Source of the DNA: a virus
Reading direction: 5' to 3' (one strand)
IMG/VR virus record: IMGVR_UViG_3300030106_001960
Location: 518 to 26,227 of that record
Length of the DNA stretch: 25,710 bases
Position numbers and translations under genes: made by a program. The stretch's first letter is position 1; each line of letters opens with the position of its first letter. Below are positions 16,565 through 23,018 of the stretch, one piece after another. A model generated the notes under the pieces. It was given only the letters and a program-made list of their open reading frames with translations, searched no databases and was not told the DNA's origin.

Positions 16565-17124
16565 TTTTGTAAATACCCATACCAGCCAGTTACAATGTAT
16601 TTAGTTTCATTTGGTGATGGATATCCTTTGTGTGTATGTGTCCAAGCAACAGGCCACATTAAAGTTAATCCTTTCTCAGGTTTTATTTTTAAGTCTTGAT
16701 AAAAAAACCCTGTTTCTCCTCCATTGTCTACATCATTTAAATAAGTCATAAAAACTAAATGTCTATTTATAGATAATGGTGATCCTTCATTTTCTGCGTG
16801 CCATATATGATATCCTTCAGTAGGTTCATACTTTTGTATTTTAGATCCTATCCAACCCCAAGGCTGTTGTTGAATATCTGAATAAATATATTTATTTTTA
16901 TACGCTTCACAAACTTTATTTAATTCTTTTATATATTTTTCAAAAATATATCCGTCTTCAGGTCTAAATGTTATTTCAGTGCTTTGTTTAAAAGTTGGAT
17001 TTTGTGTAGCCTCAGCACCAAAAGTTCCTTTAAATTTATTAGAACTTTTTTCATAATAATTAATTAATTCATCGCATATGTTTTTATCAATAAATTTTTT
17101 ATAAATAAAATTGTCTATTTCCAT
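16561..17124 (-). CDS. Putative 2OG-Fe(II) oxygenase D (prolyl 4-hydroxylase-like, HxE)
   Basis: I choose the ATG at 17124 (187 residues) over an upstream in-frame ATG at 17142 because AGGA sits 5 bases before it; overlap with the preceding gene is then 10 bases. Motifs are KYEPTEGYHIWHAE with His109-x-Glu111, the strand HLVFMTYLND, GGETGFF, then WTHTHKG (His163/His165) and Lys175 (KYIVTGWYGYL). The lysine and the YLND strand look like prolyl 4-hydroxylases. Glu in the usual HxD position is a variant that could still coordinate iron but might alter activity. It sits within the cassette and is coupled to the next gene by ATGA. Confidence 0.85.
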   Translation of the reverse strand: MEIDNFIYKKFIDKNICDELINYYEKSSNKFKGTFGAEATQNPTFKQSTEITFRPEDGYIFEKYIKELNKVCEAYKNKYIYSDIQQQPWGWIGSKIQKYEPTEGYHIWHAENEGSPLSINRHLVFMTYLNDVDNGGETGFFYQDLKIKPEKGLTLMWPVAWTHTHKGYPSPNETKYIVTGWYGYLQK

Positions 17125-17741
17125 GGTTGTCCTAAGTGCCAAGTAACTAAAGAATATCTAGTTCCTTCTGTAACTGGCTTTACTTGATGCCAAACAAAAG
17201 AAGGAAAAACAATTATAGATCCTTTTAATTGTGCTTCAGTCGCTGTTATAACTTCATCATCTTCTACATTGTTTCTTAAATTAAATTGTAGTTCTCCACC
17301 TTTATATTCGTGAGGGTGGTTTAATAGAATAGAACAAGATAACTTTCTTATTTTACCTACAAAGTTTACAGGACTTTCTTTGTTATAAGGAGCAGGATTA
17401 GCGTCTTGATGCCAGCCATAAAATTGTCCAGGTTTATATTCTGTAAACTGTGATGTTTCTGTCCAATCCCATTGAAAATTCCAACCAGCATTTTCATTAG
17501 CTTCATCTATAAAAGGATGTATAATTCTATAAATCCAATTATAGTTTAACCACAATACTTTAGATTGTCTTTTTTTATTTAAATTTTGATAATCTTTTGA
17601 TGTTAGTTTTTCTTTCCTATCTCCCATGTTACCAATATACGCTGTATTTCTTTGCTGAACTAACCCTCTTCTTAAAACTAAATCGCAAAATCTTTCAGGT
17701 AAAACACCATTAAAGTACCAATATTGATATTTTAAATTCAT
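17115..17741 (-). CDS. Putative 2OG-Fe(II) oxygenase E (PKHD-type)
   Basis: A 208-residue protein and the first of the modification cassette in transcription order. It has the cleanest motif set: FTEYKPGQFYGWHQD (His111-x-Asp113), the strand KLSCSILLN, a GGELQF turn, FPSFVWHQ (His185) and GTRYSLVTWHLGQPW (Arg195), matching PKHD-type hydroxylases that act on amino-acid side chains in proteins. It is therefore a strong active-enzyme candidate. It follows the Gly/Pro-rich fibre gene after 45 bases, a gap holding a possible promoter, and overlaps the next oxygenase. Substrate assignment would be speculation. Confidence 0.92.
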   Translation of the reverse strand: MNLKYQYWYFNGVLPERFCDLVLRRGLVQQRNTAYIGNMGDRKEKLTSKDYQNLNKKRQSKVLWLNYNWIYRIIHPFIDEANENAGWNFQWDWTETSQFTEYKPGQFYGWHQDANPAPYNKESPVNFVGKIRKLSCSILLNHPHEYKGGELQFNLRNNVEDDEVITATEAQLKGSIIVFPSFVWHQVKPVTEGTRYSLVTWHLGQPWK

Positions 17742-17749
17742 AACTTTCT

Positions 17750-17776
17750 AGTATAGACTTATCAAAAATAAGTCAA
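17750..17776 (-). promoter_or_regulatory. Candidate promoter before the oxygenase cassette
   Basis: On the minus strand TTGACT (17776-17771) and TATACT (17755-17750) are 15 bases apart. The -10 matches consensus in 5 of 6 positions, but the spacing is short for sigma70. It occupies one of the few intergenic gaps of the operon, at the fibre/cassette boundary. A near-leaderless transcript would begin close to the ATG at 17741. Weak evidence. Confidence 0.35.
17756..17774. repeat. Short inverted repeat at fibre/cassette boundary
   Basis: GACTTAT (17756-17762) and ATAAGTC (17768-17774) form perfect 7-base arms around a 5-base loop. No T-run follows on either strand, so it does not look like a standard terminator; it lies in the spacer of the candidate promoter and could be an operator or an RNA processing hairpin. 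The stem is AT-rich, so chance is possible. Confidence 0.4.
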
Positions 17777-17786
17777 AAAGCAACAA

Positions 17787-18773
17787 TTAGCTTGGCCAGT
17801 TACCGTCAATAATTGCAGTGTATTGAGCTTTTAAAGTCCACATTCCAGAAGAACTTGAAGGACCTGCACCTGCTTCAGAAACTACAACTACACCATCTCC
17901 TCCAGCTCCACCCGGATTTGAATATTGAGTTCCAGCTCCGCCGCCAGTTCCATCAACGCCATCTACACCTGGATTGTTTCCAGTTTTTCCACCGCCACCT
18001 TTTCCTCCAACTTGAGGATTTGGTCCGGTTCCGCCGCCACCACCGCCAACCCAGTAGCCGCCGTCATCTTCTAATTTTCCTATATCTGATGGAAATAAAT
18101 TTGTAACTTCTAAACCGTCTCCACCTTGAGATCCTATGTCTTCTCCTCCGACACCTGCTTGACTGTAGCCTCCGCCACCGCCACCACCGGCTGAAGGGTC
18201 AGGGTTTCCTGTTCCTCCTGGATTTCCTTCAGGTGGATTGTATCCTCCTGCATTACCACTTCCTGGTCCATTGTTAGGTGTAGGTGTGTTTTGGAATCCT
18301 CTTCCTCCTCCACCACCAGATCCCCCTGGTTCTCCTGGACCTCTAGGGTTTGTATTTTGTCCTGGCGGGTAAGGTCTATTTCCACCTCTTCCACCTCCAG
18401 TAGCAGCAATTGGAGTTGCAGATCCAAAAGTAGATCCACCTCCACTTGAATTTGTATATGGGTATGGTCCATCTCCTGCTCCACCAGATCCAACACTTAC
18501 TGGAACAGAACTTGCTGGTAGAGGGTGAGATGCAAAATATCTAACACCGCCTGCTCCGCCACCACCACTTTTGGTAGCTGCTCCTCCGCCTCCAGCGACT
18601 ACTAATAACTTACATGTTGTTGCAGTTCTATTAAAAGTTCCTGGTGAATTAAAAGTTGTTACTAAATCATTAATGACAGGATCATTATCTGGTCCTACTA
18701 GTCCACCTTGATTATCAAGATTGTTTTGACCTGTTTTATTAAAACCTGATACTAAAAAATTTCTGTTACTCAT
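17787..18773 (-). CDS. Gly/Pro-rich tail-fibre-like protein
   Basis: A 328-residue protein. After an N-terminal anchor-like region (1-55) comes a Gly-rich domain of the type found in phage fibres and adhesins (KLLVVAGGGG, GGGAGGVRY, PVSVGSGGAG, then ATGGGRGG), resembling glycine-rich domain PF21722, where runs of Gly form packed polyglycine helices. A Pro/Gly-rich central part (132-195) contains X-Pro-Gly tripeptides; I count eight in the protein. It ends with a short ordered peptide, MWTLKAQYTAI...WPS (311-328), after a Ser/Gly linker. It is likely a receptor-binding or fibre component exposed on the virion. A good ribosome site (AAGGAG) lies in the end of the upstream gene. High GC of the gene follows from Gly/Pro codons and need not mean transfer. 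Confidence 0.88.
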   Translation of the reverse strand: MSNRNFLVSGFNKTGQNNLDNQGGLVGPDNDPVINDLVTTFNSPGTFNRTATTCKLLVVAGGGGAATKSGGGGAGGVRYFASHPLPASSVPVSVGSGGAGDGPYPYTNSSGGGSTFGSATPIAATGGGRGGNRPYPPGQNTNPRGPGEPGGSGGGGGRGFQNTPTPNNGPGSGNAGGYNPPEGNPGGTGNPDPSAGGGGGGGYSQAGVGGEDIGSQGGDGLEVTNLFPSDIGKLEDDGGYWVGGGGGGTGPNPQVGGKGGGGKTGNNPGVDGVDGTGGGAGTQYSNPGGAGGDGVVVVSEAGAGPSSSSGMWTLKAQYTAIIDGNWPS

Positions 18774-18776
18774 ATT

Positions 18777-19295
18777 TTATTCTGGTTCTCCTTCCCAAAC
18801 TATCCAAGTATTAGTTGAATTATCATAATACTTCTTTACATCTACTCCGTCAATAATTCTGTGACCTTGATAACGATTTCTTTCTGGAAAAAATCCCCAT
18901 ATTACACGATCTGCAGGAATACTATCTTCTGGATAAGGTAAACTTCTACCTTGATCATCGACTATTGGTTCAGGTACGTTTGGAATCCAAAAATTATTTT
19001 CATCTAAATGAAATAAGTTTGCATATCCTTCTGGAAGTTCACCAAGAAATTTATCTGCAGTAGAGTGACCCATCCAATCTTCAGTGTAATATTTTGCGCC
19101 TGCTCCTGCGTATCTACCTCTTTGAGAAGAATCTTTCCAAGTTTGTTTCCAAGAAACACCATCGGTAGTATGAGTTAAATTAGATTCACACCAAGCTTCA
19201 TTAGTTGCATGATCGCCTGGAACTACATTATCATCGTTTACAATTTGAACTTGTATTACGATATTTTCAGAGTCTAGTTCAGCAAAATAAGCCAT
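18777..19295 (-). CDS. Conserved marine-phage structural protein, tail-associated (172 aa)
   Basis: A 172-residue protein. The N-terminus reads MAYFAELDSENIVIQVQIV, and the body contains AWCESNL, SWKQTWKD and RGRYAGAGAKYY, a sequence style I associate with proteins seen near tail-fibre genes of marine cyanophages and pelagiphages; no biochemical function is known to me. It is mixed alpha/beta with many aromatic residues and lacks a signal peptide. It lies between a small beta-rich protein and the Gly/Pro-rich fibre in the tail-fibre set, so a tail-surface role is likely. The assigned start is 18 bases after the upstream stop. Confidence 0.84.
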   Translation of the reverse strand: MAYFAELDSENIVIQVQIVNDDNVVPGDHATNEAWCESNLTHTTDGVSWKQTWKDSSQRGRYAGAGAKYYTEDWMGHSTADKFLGELPEGYANLFHLDENNFWIPNVPEPIVDDQGRSLPYPEDSIPADRVIWGFFPERNRYQGHRIIDGVDVKKYYDNSTNTWIVWEGEPE

Positions 19296-19313
19296 AATCT
19301 CTATGACCTCTCA

Positions 19314-19679
19314 TTAACTTAACTCTTCGTAATTTATTGTAATCACTAAGTCTGATGCTGCGCTAGCTCCACCTTCGATATTGTCTCCCTCTTCTAAATA
19401 AAGAGCAGAGTTTTTATCAATTACTACTAGTGAAGAATCTGCTGGCACGTTGATTGTGCTAGCAAGAGCTATAGGTGAACCACCACTTTTAGTTATAAAT
19501 ACTGAAGTAGTTGCAGCGTTTGTTCCATCGATATTGGCTACAAGAATATTATTTATTTTAAATACTTTTCCTGAAGATGAACCATTTGCAAGAAGTTCAG
19601 TTGTTAAAGTTGTAGTCAATGCTGCTTGAGCAGACTTTGCAGTTATTGTTGATATGTTAGCTAGATTTGGTGCTGCCAT
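19314..19679 (-). CDS. Small beta-rich virion protein (121 aa)
   Basis: A 121-residue Ser/Thr/Ala-rich protein, likely a small beta-sandwich. Its strands read KVFKINNILVANID, SVFITKSGG and LVITINYEEL, with an LYLEEGDNIEGG loop near the C-terminus. The fold plan recurs in the 113-residue protein at 11405-11746. Proteins of this type are frequent in the tail regions of marine phages, where they are presumed virion surface proteins; experimental roles are not known to me. A strong ribosome site, AAGGAG (19693-19688), is 8 bases before the ATG. It belongs to the fibre-gene group and probably works as a spacer, decoration or attachment subunit. Confidence 0.84.
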   Translation of the reverse strand: MAAPNLANISTITAKSAQAALTTTLTTELLANGSSSGKVFKINNILVANIDGTNAATTSVFITKSGGSPIALASTINVPADSSLVVIDKNSALYLEEGDNIEGGASAASDLVITINYEELS

Positions 19680-19702
19680 AATTTATTCTCCTTAATTTCC
19701 TT

Positions 19703-20608
19703 TTACCCGAAAATGAAAGCCATTGCAATAGCTTTTCCTACGGTTGATATTTGTTGACCACCAGCTTGAACTTGACCAGAGCCATTTGGTGCTAAATTTA
19801 TATTACCATTTGCACCATCCGTAATAGTAATACTTCCTGAGTTAGTCCCAGAATTAGTGTCTAAAACAAGGTCATGTGCACCACTTGATGTTAATGTAGC
19901 TGCAGCTGCACCTGTACCGATAACAGTCTCTCCAGATCCTTTTGGAACAAGGACCATGTTAATATTAGTATCTCCGCCTGTAGCTGAAATTGAAGGTGAG
20001 TTACCTGTTGCAGCATTTGTAATATCAAATTGGTTTACTGCAGATCCAGTTGTTTGAAATATTATTTGTTCATTACCATTTTCATCATTGATTCCATGTG
20101 CGTCATCAAATGCAATATTAAAATCGTTTGTATCTAAATCACCACCAAGTTGTGGAGAAGTGTCATCTACAACATCACCACCAAACTCAACAGTAACTAT
20201 GTTTGGATTTGTTCCATCATCTGCTTTTGCATAAGCGATAACAGTTTTACCATTTGCAACAGTTGCACTTGTTCCTGAACCACTAACATATTTAAATACT
20301 ACGTTTTGAGATCCAGAAGTTCCATTTTTTAAAAGATACATTTGTTGAACGTCTAAAGGTATTGTAACGTTTCTTGATGCTGTAAGTGTACCAGTAAATT
20401 CTATTACTCTGTGTGCAAGAGTTGCACCAGTTGATCCATCTGAAACAGATAGAGTTGTGTCTCCTGAATCAGATACAGCTTGTGAAGTAGTACCACCAGC
20501 TATTTGTTCAATAATTTCTAAATTAGTATTAGTTTTAGTTCCCCATGTACCAGCGTTTTCACCGGTTGCTTGTTTCTCTATTCCTAGAGGTGTATATGTT
20601 GAAGCCAT
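19703..20608 (-). CDS. Tail fibre / virion fibre protein with GTWGTKTN N-terminus
   Basis: A 301-residue Ser/Thr/Gly/Asn-rich protein. N-terminal ENAGTWGTKTNTNLEII (18-34) is typical of phage fibre attachment domains, and the middle carries DDTSPQLGGDLDTN, a sequence seen in many marine phage fibres, followed by beta-helical repeats such as TITDGANGNINLAPNGSG and a hydrophobic IAMAFIFG end. It is likely a trimeric fibre shaft. The ribosome site ATAGGAGATAAA is shared nearly identically with the gene at 22106, and its AGGAG overlaps the stop TAG of the upstream gene. Location beside the repeat protein and the 121-residue protein supports a tail-fibre assembly. Confidence 0.9.
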   Translation of the reverse strand: MASTYTPLGIEKQATGENAGTWGTKTNTNLEIIEQIAGGTTSQAVSDSGDTTLSVSDGSTGATLAHRVIEFTGTLTASRNVTIPLDVQQMYLLKNGTSGSQNVVFKYVSGSGTSATVANGKTVIAYAKADDGTNPNIVTVEFGGDVVDDTSPQLGGDLDTNDFNIAFDDAHGINDENGNEQIIFQTTGSAVNQFDITNAATGNSPSISATGGDTNINMVLVPKGSGETVIGTGAAAATLTSSGAHDLVLDTNSGTNSGSITITDGANGNINLAPNGSGQVQAGGQQISTVGKAIAMAFIFG

Positions 20609-20616
20609 AATTTTAT

Positions 20617-20622
20617 CTCCTA
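20617..20622 (-). promoter_or_regulatory. Stop codon fused to ribosome site (TAGGAG)
   Basis: The TAG stop of the 344-codon gene (20622-20620) supplies the first bases of the Shine-Dalgarno TAGGAG for the 301-codon fibre gene, which starts 8 bases after it. Termination and re-initiation would be close-coupled. The same arrangement occurs at 22119-22114 and 24762-24757. Confidence 0.7.
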
Positions 20623-21654
20623 TGCTACGTCACTATAACTTGTATTTGACCCAGTTGCAACATTTGTATACGATGAATTTGAACCAGTGTCAATGTTTGA
20701 ATATCCTTGAATTCCAAAGCCTGAAGCAGTGCCAAATGCAGCAACAGAGGCTGTTGCAGATTGTCCTGTTAATCCCATTACATCTGCAGGAGCTATTGAT
20801 CCTACAGAAAATGTGCCTGTTACACCAGCTAATCCTACAGCCATATCAGCGACAGTTACTGATCCAACAGATAATGTAGATGAAACTCCGGTTATATCAA
20901 TAAGTTCTACTGGAGCAACATCAACATCTCCAACACTAGCTGTTGCAGATACACCTGATATACCAACTACATCTGCAGGAGTTATTGTTCCTACACTAAA
21001 TGATGCAGATTGACCTGTTAATCCTACGGCTATATCATCAACGGTTACTGATCCAACAGAAGCTGTTGCAGATTGTCCAGATAAAGTTCCTGTAAAATCT
21101 ATTTTTGCAGTTGGAGAATCAAGAGTAGATGTAATAGATTGTCCTGTTACTCCAACAACATCAGCAGGCGATAAAACAAAAGTATTCCAAGCTTGTGGTT
21201 CTCCCCATGCACCATTATTCCAAGCACTACCAGTTCCAAGGAATGAATTTATTGCATCAGGAGCTGTTATTTCAAAAGTTATCCCTGATTGTCCCCAGTT
21301 TTCATCTCCCCAACCATCTTGTCCCCAACCTGCTGCTATTTGTGCAGAAACAGAAACAGTTCCTAAAGATAAACTTGCGGATTGTCCAGTTGGTTTTACA
21401 ACTGGATCAAAACTTTCACCCCATGGTTCTTCACCCCATTCATCTCTACCCCAACCTTGTTGAGCTGCAGCAATAGGTGTACCAAGAGAAAGTGTTGCGG
21501 ATTGTCCAGTTAATATTACTAATTCATCAGTAGCCTGGCCCCATGAACCACCAGTATTCCAAGCATCAGCGCCCCAACCACTTGCAATAGCGTCAGTTGT
21601 TCCCCAACGACCAGTTCCCCAGGTAGTACCTGACTCGTTCCAAGAATTAGCCAT
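20620..21654 (-). CDS. Tandem-repeat Gly/Ser/Thr-rich virion protein
   Basis: A 344-residue protein. The N-terminal half interleaves Trp-Gly motifs (GWGRDEWGEEPWG, GWGQDGWGDENWG, AWGEPQAW) with repeat units; from about 163 to 305 seven further units of roughly 20-22 residues follow, each carrying a TGQSATASVG core with a V-DV/ADV linker, nine in all. The C-terminus repeats a Ser/Asn motif: TGSNSSYTNVATGSNTSY. Such repeats form extended beta structures suited to fibre or capsid-surface roles. The start codon and a 9-base TAAGGAGGT ribosome site lie in a small hairpin (21652-21673). It precedes the fibre protein. Confidence 0.88.
   Translation of the reverse strand: MANSWNESGTTWGTGRWGTTDAIASGWGADAWNTGGSWGQATDELVILTGQSATLSLGTPIAAAQQGWGRDEWGEEPWGESFDPVVKPTGQSASLSLGTVSVSAQIAAGWGQDGWGDENWGQSGITFEITAPDAINSFLGTGSAWNNGAWGEPQAWNTFVLSPADVVGVTGQSITSTLDSPTAKIDFTGTLSGQSATASVGSVTVDDIAVGLTGQSASFSVGTITPADVVGISGVSATASVGDVDVAPVELIDITGVSSTLSVGSVTVADMAVGLAGVTGTFSVGSIAPADVMGLTGQSATASVAAFGTASGFGIQGYSNIDTGSNSSYTNVATGSNTSYSDVA
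20731..21533 (-). repeat. Protein-level tandem repeats, nine TGQSATxSVG-type units
   Basis: Within the 344-residue protein the segment repeats with period of roughly 20-26 residues; the conserved core is (L/I)(T/S)G(Q/V)S-A-S/T-SVG followed by V/I-T-V/P-A-D. The DNA copies are diverged (for example gcagattgtcctgttaatcc recurs with changes), so it is an old duplication maintained by selection rather than a recent expansion. Unit boundaries are approximate. Confidence 0.75.
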
Positions 21655-21673
21655 AAGGACTTACCTCCTTATG
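21652..21673 (-). promoter_or_regulatory. Start-codon and Shine-Dalgarno hairpin
   Basis: Perfect 8-base arms (CATAAGGA at 21652-21659, TCCTTATG at 21666-21673) enclose a 6-base loop. On the leftward RNA the hairpin contains the stop TAA of the upstream 145-codon gene, the near-perfect Shine-Dalgarno TAAGGAGGT, and the AUG of the 344-codon gene at 21654-21652. The geometry would hide the start until a ribosome finishing the upstream gene opens it. Confidence 0.6.
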
Positions 21674-22106
21674 CTAATCTTATGATTGCGTTAGTTGCGT
21701 CAGCTGTTGGAAATTGAATTGTAAAAGTACCAGATGATACAGTTTTGTCACTACCAAAAGCAATTACTGCAACTGCTTTGTTAGATGCCGATGAATTATA
21801 AATTAATGCACCATTAGCTGTAAAAGATGCGTCTGTGAAACTTACATCAGAAAAATCACAAAGCGCAGTTGTTCCAGAAGTTGTTGGAGTTACGCTTGTT
21901 AATGTTGCACCACCTGATGTGTATGCAGTCCCAGATGAATTTGTAATTTCATTAGTAGATGAAAAAGCTGTTGTGCTAGCTCCTAATGTAGCTGAACTTG
22001 TGTACAAAGCTATTTTAAAAGTATTTCCTGTAGTTGCTGTAAAGTTGTGTGTTCCAACTAAAAGCTCTTGTTTAAAACTTGTGCATACTGCCGATGTTAT
22101 TGCCAT
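21669..22106 (-). CDS. Small beta-rich structural protein (145 aa)
   Basis: A 145-residue Ser/Thr/Ala-rich protein, typical of small structural proteins in marine phages. Beta strands FKIALYTSSA, ALCDFSDVSF and GTFTIQFPTADATNAII can be read; there is no signal peptide or catalytic motif. A head-fibre, decoration or tail-associated role is suggested by its place between the second adaptor-like protein and the repeat protein, but I cannot choose among these. Its ribosome site TAGGAG reuses the stop of the preceding gene, and ATAGGAGATAAA is shared with the fibre gene. Its own stop overlaps the hairpin that covers the next start. Confidence 0.84.
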   Translation of the reverse strand: MAITSAVCTSFKQELLVGTHNFTATTGNTFKIALYTSSATLGASTTAFSSTNEITNSSGTAYTSGGATLTSVTPTTSGTTALCDFSDVSFTDASFTANGALIYNSSASNKAVAVIAFGSDKTVSSGTFTIQFPTADATNAIIRLA

Positions 22107-22113
22107 AATTTAT

Positions 22114-22119
22114 CTCCTA
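22114..22119 (-). promoter_or_regulatory. Stop codon fused to ribosome site (TAGGAG)
   Basis: The TAG stop of the 234-codon gene (22119-22117) is also the start of the TAGGAG ribosome site for the 145-codon gene, 7 bases before its ATG at 22106. The surrounding ATAGGAGATAAA block is almost identical to that before 20608. Confidence 0.7.
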
Positions 22120-22821
22120 TGGGTTTGCCGAAGTTACCGGTATTCTAACAGTTCCATCAGTATAGTCATCTCTTCGTCTTCTACCGACTTGTTCATTAGC
22201 AAACTTTTGTACTTCTTGTTTATATTTATTTTCATATAAAGTCAACATATCTATGGGCCCTTTTAAAAACCCATATGTCTCCGATAAACAACAATATAAT
22301 AGCCCATTTGGAAAGTTAAGGCTAATATAATTTGTATCATCATTTTCTAATAAAGCTGGGGCAGCATTATAATGAACCCTAAATTTATAAGTTGTATCAG
22401 GCACAGGAGCAAACATCATTCTTCCTGATGTGGTATCAGATTCTCCTGTAGCACCACCAAACATAGCATAATATTTAGGTTGTCCCCTTTTAGCCGATGC
22501 TGTTGATGATATGTATTCTTGAAGATAGGTAACATCTTTTTTTTCCAACCATACATTAGGTCCAGTTATTGCTGAAGTAGAATCATACACTTGTATTCCT
22601 CTAATAAATACAGCACCCGCTGGAGCGTTAATTGTTTCTTGCCCCGTAACTAAATTACCTGATTGTTGTTTTCTATCAGCATCTATGGGCACATCTCTGA
22701 ATATTCTGTATTGTGCATTTAATATTATGTTTTCTAAAACACTGTCTGATAACACAGTTGAATCTACCTCTGTATAACTTCTAATTTGTGTTTTTAATCC
22801 TGATGCACTTAATCCAGCCAT
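22117..22821 (-). CDS. Head-to-tail adaptor-like protein (second of two)
   Basis: A 234-residue protein. I start at 22821, not 22851, because ATG 22821-22819 overlaps the upstream stop as TAATG; the start is then MAGLSASGLKTQIRS. It resembles phage adaptor/connector proteins: an N-terminal helical region with VLENIILNAQYRIFRDV, a central beta part with KKDVTYLQ, KRGQPKYYAMFGG and FAPVPDTTYKFRVHY, and C-terminal helices with YGFLKGPIDMLTLYENKY and a basic RRRRDD segment. The layout parallels the protein at 23999-24751. It should sit between portal and nozzle. Assignment is by style and context, not by a decisive motif. Confidence 0.82.
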   Translation of the reverse strand: MAGLSASGLKTQIRSYTEVDSTVLSDSVLENIILNAQYRIFRDVPIDADRKQQSGNLVTGQETINAPAGAVFIRGIQVYDSTSAITGPNVWLEKKDVTYLQEYISSTASAKRGQPKYYAMFGGATGESDTTSGRMMFAPVPDTTYKFRVHYNAAPALLENDDTNYISLNFPNGLLYCCLSETYGFLKGPIDMLTLYENKYKQEVQKFANEQVGRRRRDDYTDGTVRIPVTSANP

Positions 22822-23018
22822 TACGCCACTATCTCCTGACAAAGAGCACAACTTTTCTTAAATCTCTTATGTCCAGAACAATGTTCTGGTTTATGAACAG
22901 GGATTTCTGGTTCTGGCACTTTAAGATATAACTCTGCATGTTCGTCCATATCCTCTGGACACTGACATGCTTTAATACCAATTATCTTACAAAATAAATT
23001 TTTAATCCATTTAATCAT
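22821..23018 (-). CDS. Small Cys/His-rich protein, possible zinc binder (65 aa)
   Basis: A 65-residue protein with Cys10, Cys18, Cys20, Cys47, Cys57 and Cys60 plus His42, His46 and His50. The HCSGH(x6)CALC arrangement near 46-60 could bind zinc like a small treble-clef or knuckle. The N-terminus MIKWIKNLFCKIIG is amphipathic and could associate with membrane or protein. Not a family I recognise. It sits inside the connector region, overlapping its upstream gene by ATGA (23015-23018) and the next by TAATG (22821). A structural or assembly role is likely only from position. Confidence 0.76.
   Translation of the reverse strand: MIKWIKNLFCKIIGIKACQCPEDMDEHAELYLKVPEPEIPVHKPEHCSGHKRFKKSCALCQEIVA

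Noticed and set aside
17125-17142. Upstream start for oxygenase D at 17142.
   Set aside because: AGGA is correctly spaced for 17124, and 17142 would lengthen the overlap to 28 bases without a ribosome site.
17756-17774. Inverted repeat considered as a Rho-independent terminator of the fibre gene.
   Set aside because: AT-rich 7-base stem and no T-run on either strand; kept only as a repeat.
18134-18496. Alternative minus-strand frame of 120 codons, Glu/Val/Leu-rich.
   Set aside because: Frame-shifted reading of the GGN/CCN repeats of the Gly-rich fibre; no start signal and repetitive composition.
22822-22851. Upstream start for the 234-residue adaptor at 22851.
   Set aside because: The ATG at 22821 has TAATG coupling to the preceding gene, while the longer start would add an unlikely 10-residue extension overlapping that gene.
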